DNA from: Balaenoptera acutorostrata
Lineage: Eukaryota; Chordata; Mammalia; Artiodactyla; Balaenopteridae
Reading direction: 5' to 3'
DNA length: 64,000 nt
NCBI RefSeq assembly: GCF_949987535.1
Contig: NC_080071.1
Coordinates: 28,728,236 to 28,792,235 of the forward strand
The position numbers were made by a program, and so were the translations under genes. Under the pieces are notes generated by a model. It was not told where the DNA came from and did not search any database. It saw nothing but the letters and a program-made list of their open reading frames with translations. Shown piece by piece: positions 12,590 through 23,546 of the stretch (positions are counted from its first letter, which is position 1; every line of letters starts with the position of its first letter).

Positions 12590-13180
12590 CATTTCGTTGT
12601 TATTTTGTTAAATTAATGTATATACTTTTTGAATGGATAATATACACATGGTTCAGAAAACACACGGTAAAAATTCTCCCTCTCATATCCCTTCCCCATA
12701 TACCCAGTGCTCATCTTCCCCAAATAGGTAACCATTCTTACTAGTTTCTTGGTATCTTTTCAGAGATAGCCTAGCACATGCAAACAAACAGTAAACTTTT
12801 CAACTTTTTCTTTTTTCCCGCAATTTTTATACAGATGCTAACATTCTGTGTGTGTGTGTGTGTCTATGTATATATGTTTTGCTTCCTGCTTTTTAAACTC
12901 AGCAGTGTTGGAAGGACTGTCAAAGTTAATAGTTTCCTCATTCATTTTTAAGCTTCGTGGTATTACATTTGTTGAAAGTACCATAATTTATTTATTATTA
13001 GATAGTCCCCTCCTGATGAACGATTGTGTTTTTATAATCTTTTGGCCAACACAACCAATACTGTCGTGAATAATCTTGTACAGATTATTTCATGTGTGCA
13101 AGTCTTTAAGACCTAGAAGTGGAGTCTCTGGATTAAAATGTATGTGTGCTTGTTTACTTTGAGAATGTATGAGTCTTTGT
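12590..13180 (-). mobile_element. Old L1 fragment, antisense
   Basis: On the plus strand this reads as the complement of an old L1 3' region, with traces such as 'taccataatttatttatt', 'tcctgatgaacg' and 'cctagaagtggagtctctgg'. A short (TG)n at 12847-12863 lies inside it. Confidence 0.5.
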
Positions 13181-13375
13181 TTATTTTCACATTTGATTAC
13201 CTTGCTTTCCTTGTCTTTAGTTGCATGATTAATAGTGCTGAATTGAACTGGACCAAAAACTAGGATTCCTGACATTTCTCTAGAGACCCCTGCCCAGGTT
13301 TACACTTATCTATCAGCATGCTTTGTGTTTATGCAATTTATTGTGAACTTAGCTTGCTTAGTGAGCTTCCAGCAT

Positions 13376-13792
13376 CTGCATAACCATCTTTTTTTTTTTT
13401 TTCTTTTTCTTTTTTTATAGTTTTAGGTTTTAGGTTACAATTGGTACTATGATCCATTTTGAGTTAATCTTTTTTAAGTTTTTTTTTTTAATCGTTTATT
13501 TATTTATTTATTTTTGGCTGTGTTGGGTCTTCGTTTCTGTGCGAGGGCTTTCTCTAGTTGCGGCGAGCAGGGGCCACTCTTCATCGCGGTGCGCGGGCCT
13601 CTCATTATCGCGGCCTCTCTTGTTGCGGAGCACAGGCTCCAGACGCGCAGGCTCAGTAGTTGTGGCTCACGGGCCTAGTTGCTCCGCGGCATGTGGGAAT
13701 CTTCCCAGACCAGGGTTCGAACCCGTATCCCCTGCATTGGCAGGCAGATTCTCAACCACTGCGCCACCGGGGAAGCCCTGCGTAACCATCTT
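13376..13792 (-). mobile_element. CHR-2 SINE joined to an L1 ORF2 fragment, one target-site duplication
   Basis: The minus strand holds a tRNA-derived SINE with an A box (tggcgcagtgg) and a B box (gggttcgaaccc) at its head, near 13680-13777, and an AAAT-repeat tail near 13492. This is the CHR-2 family of cetaceans and relatives. Beyond the tail (13417-13470) lies about 50 bp that matches antisense L1 ORF2; the 14 bases aactcaaaatggat also occur at 29850 and 52405. Then comes an A-rich tail. The whole unit is flanked by ctgcataaccatctt (13376-13390) and ctgcgtaaccatctt (13778-13792), 14 of 15 bases alike. The flanks bracket SINE plus L1 piece together, so they entered as one unit. Confidence 0.8.
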
Positions 13793-13954
13793 GGCCACAA
13801 TAATAGTCACTAGAATAGGCAGATTTTGTCAAATTGTTCCTTAATTTCAGATATTCTCCTTTCCTATCCTTTGGTCTACTAGACTAAATCGGTTATATGA
13901 GCAATAGGAGGACTCGTTATTCATCTACTAAATGATAATATTAAAAATAATCAT

Positions 13955-14550
13955 GCCCCCTGTTGGCAAGGATGCAGTGAATCCATTGCTTTCAGAAACC
14001 GTTTGTTGCAATTAAGATTGGCACAGCCCTTCTGAAAAACAATTTGGCAGCATATGGGGGGGACTATGAAAATATTCATGCTGTCTTATCTATTAATATT
14101 ACTTCTGGGAATCTATCCTAAGAAAATAGTACAAAATATGGAAAAGGTCATATGTTTGAAGATGTTGATGGATATATTTTGTGAAATAAACCCAGAAGCA
14201 ACTCAAATGGCCAATAATACACAACTCAAATGGCCAATAATACACTTAGGCACATATATTTGAGGATAATATGCAACCATTAAAAGTAAATAGGATTATA
14301 ATAAAATAAAAATACATATGCTATAATGTTTCTTGGAGGAAACAGTGTGCAGAATTATATACAAGTTCAACTATAGCTAGATAAAACATACACCTATGAA
14401 CACTGAAATTATGAATGTGTTATAAAATGGTGGGAAAAGAGGTAATCCCTTTCTTATCTTTTTATCTCATTTATCTAGATAACATTTATCTAGAATGTTT
14501 TATGACATTTTAAATTTAAAACTGAAAAAGCACTAGATTTTCCCTTTTGT
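13955..14550 (+). mobile_element. Old L1 3'-region fragment with an internal tandem duplication
   Basis: The order of motifs matches the end of L1 ORF2 and 3' UTR: 'ctgaaaaacaatttggcag', 'attacttctgggaatctatcc', 'gcaactcaaatggccaataa', 'atgcaaccattaaaa'. The segment 14199-14245 holds two adjacent copies of a 23-bp unit beginning caactcaaatggccaataa. Confidence 0.6.
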
Positions 14551-15980
14551 TTTTACTATTTTGTACTGAATATAAGTTACAGCTTTGGATGATTCTTTGC
14601 TACTATTCAGTGATGTGAGATTTTTCATCTTCTCTTTTTTGTAGAGATGAGTGTTTGTAGTCCTAGGGTTTGCAATGCAATGCCTGTTGCTTTCAAAAGT
14701 GTTCTCTCACCCCCTTCTATGTATCAAAAGACATCTTAATCACTCAACTTCCTTTCACTCTCATTCCTCATGATAGAAATTTTTTCTCTTTGGAAGGACA
14801 AATTCAAATATTTTGAACAGTCCTGAACTTGCCTCTTACTTTCTTTTTAGACTTAACCTCCTACCATCCTCTCCTGTGCTCACTAAGCTCTTACCGTGCC
14901 GATCTTTCTCTGTTTTACTCTAAGCCAAATCAGACTGTCTCCTAATTTTTTATTAAATTCTACAAATTTCATTAAAATATACTAAGGGACAGTTAATAGC
15001 ATAGCACATATATCATGCTATCCATATACTTACCCCATGAAATAGGTGGACACTAGATAAGATTGCCCATGATAGTTACATATCTTTATGAAAAAGCAAA
15101 TAACTAAAATATAATGAGAAAAATACCCTTTTTACATATGAGTTAATTTGTTAACTTGAAGTAGGAAAGAACAGTGTAAAGTATGCATTTTTCCCATACT
15201 AACTCTTTGGGAAATGAATGCAGTGGCATTATCTCTCTTTATTAAATGCGTTTTATATCATAGCTTATCTTGTTATCTTTGCCCAGTTGATTATCACATT
15301 ATCTTCAAAGTATTAAGCTCACAGCTAATTTCAAAGAGATGGCAATGAGAAGAGTGTCATCTCAAGTTTGAAGCACTATATTTTACAGTTCTATCTACTT
15401 ATCTTTCCTGTCAAGTGAACTGATTTTGGATACTCCATTGTAAAAATGTTAATTTCTGAGACAGTGAACCAGTGAGTAGACGGGATCATTTTGAAGTTAC
15501 AGTGGAAGGCAGTAGTGTAGCTGTCTAAAGAGCTTGCTTCGGACATGCCCTGTCAGGGGTCGGCCAGGACTGTCATCTGAGACTGGGGCAGATTTTAAAG
15601 AATCCTCTCTTTTTGCTTATGGAGTACTAAAATTCCTCTTTCTCCTTTCACTGCCAAGATCATCCCTTCCCTTATCTTTTCCTAGTTAAACTCAGAGATT
15701 TTACTCTTAGCTGTTCCAGAGTCCCCCCACTGCCCCAACAGTTGATAGTTAAAAAAATTGTGGGTATCTCCATTAAAAAGACCTTCAACAACTTCAACAA
15801 ATTCTCAAGCTCTACAAACATATCCATTTAAAATTGCATTCATAGTTAAATGTTCATCCCATGATTAGGAGTAGTGATGATATAACAAAATTTGAAAATG
15901 AAGTTAAAATATCATTTTAGTAAATGGGACACTAGTTACTATCTCATTAAGCTTTTTATTGAGAATAATAGTAATAGTAA
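14551..15980. other. Unique AT-rich DNA
   Basis: I see no exon, RNA gene or confidently named repeat. A somewhat GC-richer patch at 15510-15600 has no recognised content. Confidence 0.4.
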
Positions 15981-15984
15981 TAAT

Positions 15985-16205
15985 AACAGTATATAATTTT
16001 TAGAGTGTTACTATATGTTAGATATAGAATTGCTTACCCTTTTATAGGAATTATATAATTTAATACTTAGCAAAACCTTAGGAGGTAGTTGTCATTAATA
16101 ATTTTATTTTATAGATGTTGAAACTAAGAACAAGATATTGATTAAGTAACATTTCCAAGACTCAAAAATGGGTTTTTGATGGAGTCAAGAATCTAATTCT
16201 GAAAC
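15985..16205 (-). repeat. MIR remnant
   Basis: The plus strand reads like the complement of MIR: 'gagtgttactatatgttaga', 'ggaggtagttgtcattaata', 'tttatagatgttgaaactaa', 'aagtaacatttccaaga'. This is the common order for an antisense MIR. Confidence 0.6.
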
Positions 16206-17785
16206 CTCAACCAAAAGGGAACTACTATTGTTTATTGGCTTTTGGTGTATAGTGAATTTTCAGCTTTTCCCCCTCTGCTGAACAAACTCAATAAAGGAGG
16301 TGAAATTTCAAATATACATACATCTATACATGTACACACATATGCATATGTGCATATGTATATGTTTATATCTATATTTATTTCTAGAAAGGAACAGGCC
16401 GAGGGTAGTCTAATAATTGGAAAAACAATCCCATCTTCCTCAGACATTGGCTATAATTTCTGTCTATATTATTCATATCCTCTGTCATATATTTACTATG
16501 CTGTTTTATTACTTCACGTTTCAATTTAAAGTTGGGAAACGCAGTAAGTGATATTTTAAAATCAAATTTGAAAGACTCTGCAATAAGATTCCCTCCATGT
16601 AGTCAGTTTAAAAATTAAATCAAGATATTTTGCTTCTAATCAAAGATTTTTTTGTGAGATGGGGATGGGAGTTGAGAGTTGAGTACATTTCTATCAGATT
16701 TTTTTTAAGGCTCATTTTAAGTTGATAGAGTTTATTTCTCTTTTTTAGTTGGTGATGGGAAAACGGCATCCTATACTTAATTTCCCCCTGTAGCTCAGGT
16801 AGGATGTGAGAACTATATTATGCCATCAGTGGCTTGACAAATATTTATGATGGCTGATCTTTTTCATCTATATAAAATCCTAAAAAATAACTGAAAATAT
16901 CTAAAGCAATGATTTCAGTATACAGAAACTCAGTGCTTAACTCCTGTTTGAACTGGGGACTTAAACACCTTGAAGCCTTGTTTCCTAGCTGTTTTAAAGT
17001 CATATTCATTGTCATATTTCTATCTATAACTTTACCAGTTGCAAAAGTAATTTACCCAGCAGGATCTGGCTTAACATCCAAGGGGCCATAAATCACAATC
17101 ATGAGATTTTTTTCATTAAATATATTAATATTGTATTTCAAGAAACTGACTTCTCATAGATCATGGTTGAAGAAAACTATTAAATGTACCTTAGTCTATA
17201 TTTGATGCTAGATGCTCCAGAGCAGAAGGGTTAGATCTGGCATTAATCCCTATTACTCGGTTTTTCTTTTTCTCACATTTGTTTTGGTTACCTTTTATAC
17301 ATCCTATGCTAGCTCAAAACTAATGTACTGTAAAATCCCAAATAAACAGCAGAATTCCAGAATTTCTGCAAATGAAGGAATAGATAATACATGAACGTTG
17401 GAAAGATGGAAACGTAGAGTTTATGTACCTTAAAATTGTATACCCACTTCTTTGGTATTACTTCATATTCATGAACCACTTTCTTTGTGTGGCAGAATTA
17501 GTGTATGTGGTACCCATGATTATTTGTTCTAGTAGGACTCCATAGCTACGTTGACCTACCTCATAAAAGTTTTAGGCTGTTTTGTAATCTGTCATCCAGT
17601 GATTTAGAAAATACTTAGTATCCATATTTTCTTATGCCTATCAAATCACATTATAATTCCAAGAGCCCAATTCATTGATAATAAAGGGTGAAATAATAAA
17701 AATAATTTGTAAAAAAAAGAGAACGAGTTAATAGGCAGTAGGAAAGGGGGAGGGGTGAAAGTAGAGGAGGGAGAAAGAGGCAAAA
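16206..17785. other. Unique DNA with an imperfect CATA/TATG repeat
   Basis: An alternating purine-pyrimidine tract (CATA/TGTA/TATG units) lies at about 16310-16375. Outside it I see nothing I can name. Confidence 0.45.
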
Positions 17786-17789
17786 AACA

Positions 17790-18270
17790 GATAATATAAC
17801 AAGATAGCATGTCAGGTAGTGTGAGTGCTGTGAATAAAAACAAGGCAGAGGACATAAAGTCTGATGGAAGAGTGGGTGGTGTGCTTTTGGTAGGGTAGTT
17901 AAGAACAATTTCTCAGAAGATGTGATATTTGAGCAGAGAATTAAGGAAGGACCATGCCATTTGACGCTACCTGGGGAAGAATTCTTCAGGCAGAGGCGCT
18001 GCAGGGGGATTGAACCAGGTGTGTTAGAGACACCTCAAGCAACGCAGCACTACTGCAAGGAATGAGTGAGGAATAGGACAGGAGGTGAGGATGGAGAGCT
18101 AACCAGGGCCTGCCAACAATCCCTTTGTAGGCTTGCAGGAAAGATCATAGAGTATGTTTGAAATGTCAAGGATTGCAGTGTTTCGATTGGGAAGGTAAGG
18201 TGATGGGTTTTCTGGCTACCATGTGTAGAATTGACAACAGGGGGGAAAAGAGCCTGCTAGGAAATGAGCT
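17790..18270 (+). repeat. Ancient dispersed repeat, family not assigned
   Basis: The pattern 'gtgatatttgagcagagaat ... ttcaggcagag ... gcttgcagg' is a recurring one in mammalian genomes and looks like a decayed interspersed repeat rather than a gene. I cannot assign the family with confidence. Confidence 0.35.
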
Positions 18271-18759
18271 AGAGGCTATTTCAGAGATATAGTTGAGAAA
18301 TAATGGTGGCCTTGGAGTCATGGAATAGAAACTCCTCAGCTTTATTCAAGTATGTCCGAAAATGATTTATCTTGTTTGCTAATGTCTCACTTTTGATTCT
18401 ACACATTGTATAAGGATAATGGCAGAAACCAAGGTGCTGCAGACTCACTTGGGAGCAGCATTCTACACTTATCATGTGTGTGCATTTTATTTTTCCTAAG
18501 GCAACTTATCAATAATAAAAACACTAAAAGATTTGACTACATGAAAATTAAATGTGCTAATTAGCATTTCCATCTTCTCTCCTCTTTAGATTTAATTCCT
18601 ACTACACTGTTTATCATTTTACATGCCTTCTCCTTCTCGTTTGGTTATTGCTCACTGACCTGGATGAGAGGAGAGACACTCTATAGTTATACACATAATT
18701 TTATTGTGTACATAGCTTTTAAAACTTTTTAACCAGTCTAGACTCTAGTGCAAGACAGA

Positions 18760-19115
18760 AACCCAATTCAAAATAACTCAGGATAATTTATTGGCTTACG
18801 TAACTGAACGATCCAAGGGGTAAATTCAGGTATATCAGGATCAAAGGCTTCAGCCAATGATATGGGGACATTCTGTAACCCAGCATCTTTGTATTCTGCT
18901 AGCTTCTGCTTGGCTTCATTCTCAGGCGATTTCTTTCTTTTTCTCTCTTTCTCCAACCTCACCCTCCCTCCCATCCCACCCTTCGCCCCTAAACTAGTCA
19001 TCTCCAAATTAAAGATGCCAGAAAAGAAGGAGTGGGGTTCTTTTCTGGGGAAAGTCATGATTAGGTCATGTACCCTAATACATGTGACCAGGAGAAACGA
19101 GTGCTGACACATACG
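18760..19115 (+). repeat. Ancient interspersed repeat, family not assigned
   Basis: The opening 'aataatttattggcttacgt', 'aactgaacgatccaagg' and a later 'ggcttcattctcagg' resemble an old dispersed repeat. The 114-codon minus-strand frame across it (19112 to 18768) is most simply read as a by-product. Confidence 0.35.
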
Positions 19116-19263
19116 TCTACACCTTGCTTTTCTGGAACTCCTTATAAGGGCTAATCATGATCCTAAGGAAAGTTGATGGGGAGATAAAAAGTAATCACAT
19201 CTACTTCAGTTGACTTACTTCAAATACATTTCAGGTTTTCTGGATTCCTTGGAAGCTGCCACT

Positions 19264-19479
19264 CTATTTTGGGGTTAATTTATGTGAGGAGAGGTTTTTA
19301 GAGTCTGACATAACAGAACAAACCTCACTGTCATTTGGGTGAATGTAAAAATTACCCAGTGGCCCTGAGATAACAATGGTTGGATCATCGTCTGTTAACA
19401 CATTGCTTCCAGTTGTGATACACACATTCATTTGAACAAACTTTCCACCAAGAGCAGCAAGAAAAGTTGTTGGATGGAA
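19264..19479 (-). other. Unexplained minus-strand reading frame with exon-like borders
   Basis: Read on the minus strand, a frame of 71 codons opens right after a textbook acceptor (pyrimidine tract ttttatttttctttt then AAG, ending at 19480) and closes with TAG at 19266-19264. A strong GTGAGG donor sits at 19328-19323, so a 151-bp internal exon (19479-19329) is possible. The peptide includes GGKFVQMNVCITTG and LTDDDPTIVISGPLGNF, which is less biased than chance AT-rich frames. I do not recognise it. It could be an exon of a minus-strand gene, a decayed pseudogene, or chance: frames this long are expected by luck in 64 kb. Confidence 0.25.
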
Positions 19480-20401
19480 CTTAAAAGAAAAATAAAACTT
19501 TCTTCAATGAAACAAAGTTTGTAAAGAATTACAGTGCAGAAATCTGGGAGAAGGAAGAACCCATAGAAGTGAGTTCAGCATTCAAGAATATTTTTATCAT
19601 TAAGAAGAAATGTCTGAGGGGTGAGTTGCACTTTTGGTGCTCTCGTGGGTCTGGGTGGAATCCCTAGAACTTCCCTAGGGGGATTCACTAGCTAACCATC
19701 CTCCATCTGGGGATGGATTTGTAAAGAGCTACAGTTTAGGAGTAAATTTATTGGAAGCAAACCTGCCTTTGCACAACTTGCAACCCACCTCCATGTTATA
19801 TGGTTGGCCTGGAAAACCCCAAACCTTGAAATCAGATTAAACTGGGTCAAGCTAGCTAGTATCTCAAGTACTTGGCAGAAGAAAATGAAAAGCCTGTCTA
19901 GAAGAAATATTATCATTCTAGGTTTGAAATGCTTTAGCAAATAAGTTTTCATATATAATAGCCAGTATACATTTAAACCAGACATACATTGACCAAGGAA
20001 TCAAAATTAACACTATCAATGCAGGGCAGATGGTCATCATATGCCTCTAGATATGACATCCTGAGGTGGAGACAGTATCATTTATGTAGTATTTTGACTG
20101 AGAATATATAACTTGAATCTAACCATTGGGAAATAACAGATTAGCCTTAATGAGGTCATTAAGATCCCGCATGCCACACAGGGAAAGCAAGACTGTGTTG
20201 TTTAAATATGTCAATGTCATAAAAGACAAAGCAGGTAGAAATGTTCCAAATTAAAGGAGATCAGAGAGACATGACAACTAAATGCTATAGATTATCCTAT
20301 ATTGAATTCTGTGCTGGAGGGGAAAATATGCTAAAAAATGACATTACTGGCTCAATTCATAAAATAGTATATTGGATGGAAGACTAGATGAAAATACTTG
20401 T

Positions 20402-20725
20402 CTTTAGTTTGTGCTGCTACAACAAAGTACCATAGTCTGGGTGGTTTATAAAGAACAGAAATTTATTTCTCACAGTTGTAGCGGCCAGAAGTCTGAGATC
20501 CGGGTGCCAGCATGGTTAGGTTCTGGTGAGAGACCCTCTTCTGGATTGCCGATGGCTAACTTCTCCTTGTGTCCTCACATGGTAGAAAGAGCTAGCTAGT
20601 TCTCAAGCCTTGTAAGGGCACTAACTCCATTCACTAAGGCCCCACAAATGCCATCACATTGGGATTAGGGTTTCAACATAATGAATTTTAGGGGGGACAC
20701 AAACATTCAGTGTTATAACAGCGTT
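20402..20725 (+). repeat. Ancient mammalian interspersed repeat, copy 1
   Basis: The stretch 'tgtgctgctacaacaaagta', 'gggtggtttataaagaacag', 'aaatttatttctcacagttg', then 'gggcactaactccattcac' and 'ggccccacaaatgcca' follows a very common mammalian repeat. A second copy in the same orientation lies at 60829-61150. The family name is not certain. Confidence 0.6.
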
Positions 20726-20863
20726 AAAATAACGGAAGTTGGTAACTGTCTTGTAGTCATATAAGGTAATAGCCTTATCTTAGAAACTAAACACAAAAGA
20801 TTTTATGAGTAAACAGTCATGTATGCAGCTTATTCTCAAATGGTTCAGAGAAGACTTATATAC

Positions 20864-20935
20864 AGGGAGAGAATTAGGTAGATATACATATATTATATAT
20901 ATAGAATTATATGTAGGGAGAGAATTAGGTAGATA
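20864..20935. repeat. Local direct duplication
   Basis: The 21 bases beginning agggagagaattaggtagat occur at 20864-20884 and again, perfectly, at 20915-20935. The period is 51 bp, with an AT-rich spacer. Confidence 0.9.
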
Positions 20936-21099
20936 GCCAGACAGATAAAATGGTAAAGCAAAGGGGCAAAATGTTAACAATATTTGAATCAAGAAAACGT
21001 TATATGGATGTGTTATGTACTGCTTTTATTCTTAGAAATTTCCTGTAATTTTGAAATTATTTCCAAATGAAAAGTTAAAAAGGAAAATTAGGCCCACGA

Positions 21100-22450
21100 G
21101 GACCTAATATATTTAAGTTATCAGACACAACCTATAATACCTTACTAAAAAAAATTAATATACATTTATTATTTTCATTGATATAAAAAGCCAAACATGA
21201 AAATTTATGCAAAGGTGACATAGCAGCTTTGCAAAAGAATCATACTGAAATTATTACTGAAAATAGCAACAATTGAAACTAAGAATTTACTGGAATAAGT
21301 TTAACAGTAAATGAGACATAAAAAAAGAGGGACTTAGCAAGCTGGAAGATGGGGCAGAACAGTGATAATTGTAAGATGAAGATATAAAAGGAGGTAATAG
21401 AAGGACAGTGGGCGGACCTTACGTGCATCTGGTTGGAGTTCCAGAAAGAAAGGAAAGAAAGAGACAGAAGCAATATTTGACAACACAATGTCTGAAAGTT
21501 TTCCAGAACTGATTAAAAAATTTAATCCAAAGATTTAAGGAGTCCATGGAGTCCCAAGTAAGGTTAAAAAAAAAAAATGTAAACCGTACTAAGACACTTC
21601 ATAATGAAATTGCAAAAATAGTAACATAGAAGAGAAAGACATATCTTTCAATAGATTAGAACGACGTTCAGAACACCGATGGAAGGCAGAAGACAGTAAA
21701 ATATTATAGTCCATATATTGAATAAAAATAACTGCTTACCTATAAATTTATACTCAGTGGAAATATTCTTAAAGCCCTAAAAAAAAAAAATGGAGTAAAA
21801 CTAGATTTTCAGAAAAAAAGACAAAAACTGCGTTTATCGCTGGCAAACCTGCATTAAACCAGTTTTTCTGTGTATAAGGAAAATGATCCCATAGGTGCAG
21901 GGAACAAGGAGGATGTTAAATGTATAGATAAATCTAAATGAAATTTGACCTTATAAAATAATTATGAAATTGAATAAATTGAATTGAGAGAATTAAAATA
22001 TACAACAACAACAAAATCATGAATCAAGGGGAAGTTAAATGAAGTTAAATTGGTTCTTTTGGTCCTTGAATTGTCTGAAGAGGGACATAAGACTTTAATA
22101 AATTGAGGATGTGTGCTATAAATTCTAGGGTAAATCTGGGAGGATAGAAAAGTGTACTGTAATAGAGGGAAAAGTGAAATTCTAATTAAAAGAACATTCA
22201 GTCTAAAAGGCAATCAAAAAAATGAGAGAAATTGTAATAACACAACCAGGACCAATAGAAAATATAAGATGGTGAAGGCATAACCAATATTTTGTAATGA
22301 CATAAAATATAAATCGATTAAATGATCTCAATCTCAGAGACTGTTGGACTGTATTAAAAAATTTTAACTATGTACTGTTTTCAAAGGAGTATCTATAACA
22401 TTAAGATGTGGAAAGTTTGAAGTTCAAAGGCTTGGAAAAAGTTATCACTA
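21100..22450 (+). mobile_element. Old L1/HAL1 fragment carrying ORF1 remains
   Basis: At about 21415-21520 the strand carries the decayed ORF1 motif around 'ctggttggagttccagaaag', followed by 'caacacaatgtctgaaag' and 'ttttccagaactgatt'; further on 'cgctggcaaacctgcattaa' is another ORF1 landmark. Frames are broken throughout. The ORF1 part runs into diverged sequence by about 22300. HAL1 elements carry only ORF1, so HAL1 is one option. Confidence 0.55.
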
Positions 22451-22574
22451 CTCACTGTTTCTGTGTGGGTAGTGATGACTTTTTTCAAGACAGCACAACA
22501 ATTTAGGCGTGGTTAATTGTAAGGATTGCAAATATATGTCAGAGAGACATATAACACCAGTATTAATTTAGAAG

Positions 22575-23475
22575 AATATTTGTGATATAATTATCAGGGA
22601 AATGCACATCAAAACCACAATAAAATATCACCTCAGACCTGTTAGAATGGCTATATGAGACATAACAAGTGTTGGTGAGGATGTGGACAAAGGGGAACCC
22701 TAGTGCACTATTGGTGGGAATGTATTGGTACAGTCACTATGGAAAACAGTATGGAGAGTCTTCAAAAAAATTAAAAATAGAACTACCGTATGATCCAACA
22801 ATGCCAATTCTGAGTATATATCCAAAGGAAATGCAAACAGGCTATTGAAGAGATATCTGCGCCCCCATGTTCATTGCAGCATTATTGACAATAGCCAAGA
22901 TATTAGGAAACAACCTAAGTGTCCATCAGTAGATGAATGGATAAAGGAAATGTGGTGTATATACACAATGGAATTTTATTCATCCTTAAAAAGAAGGAAA
23001 TTCTACCATTTTCAACAACATGGATGGATTTTGAAGGCATTATGCTAAGTGAAATACATCAGACAGAGACAGACAAATACTGTATGATCTTACTTATATG
23101 TGGAACCTAAAAAAAACTGAACTCATAAAAACAAAGTAGAATGCTGGTTGCTAGGGCCTGGGATTTCAGGTAAATGAGGAGATGTTGGTCAAAGGGTGCA
23201 AACTTCCATTTATAAGATGAATAAGTTCTGGGGGTGTAATGTACAGCATGGTGACTACAGTTAACAATACTGTATTGTGTACTTGAAAGTTGCTTAGAGA
23301 ATAGAGTTAAATGTTCTCACCACACACAAAGAATGTAATTATGCAAGGTGATGAAGGTGTTAACTAACCCTATTGTTGTAATCATTTTGTAATACATACC
23401 TGTATCAAATCATCACACTGTACACCTCAAATTTACACAATATTATATGTCAATTAAACCTCAATAAAGCTGGAA
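22575..23475 (+). mobile_element. L1 fragment, end of ORF2 and 3' UTR
   Basis: The strand shows the usual order of the ORF2 C-terminal coding region: 'gggaaatgcacatcaaaacc', 'caccacctcagacctgttag'-like text, 'ttggtgggaatgtattggta', 'aacaacctaagtgtccatca', 'gtatatacacaatggaattt', then a 3' UTR ending 'caattaaacctcaataaagc'. A 67-codon piece (22845-23048) still encodes the conserved end of ORF2 but is isolated by stops. This is an older L1MA/L1MB-like copy, 5'-truncated. Confidence 0.85.
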
Positions 23476-23512
23476 AAATTACTTGTGATAAAACGTAAGA
23501 TTTCATTCACAT

Positions 23513-23538
<26 letters not shown>
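23513..23538. repeat. (TA)n microsatellite
   Basis: About thirteen TA units, downstream of an L1 3' end, where such tracts often grow. Confidence 0.95.

Positions 23539-23540
<2 letters not shown>

Positions 23541-23546
<6 letters not shown>

Noticed and set aside
13680..13777. tRNA-like A and B boxes in the SINE heads.
   Set aside because: They are internal polymerase III promoter parts of SINEs, not tRNA genes: no cloverleaf with a matching acceptor stem is present.
13449..13844. Plus-strand frames over the SINE copies (also at 35722-36138 and 43642-44034) that give similar 'protein' sequences.
   Set aside because: They are translations of antisense CHR-2 SINEs; the similarity between them only reflects the shared repeat.
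18768..19112. A 114-codon minus-strand frame.
   Set aside because: It lies in what looks like an ancient dispersed repeat and includes a Lys/Arg/Glu run that is only the complement of a TTTC-rich stretch.
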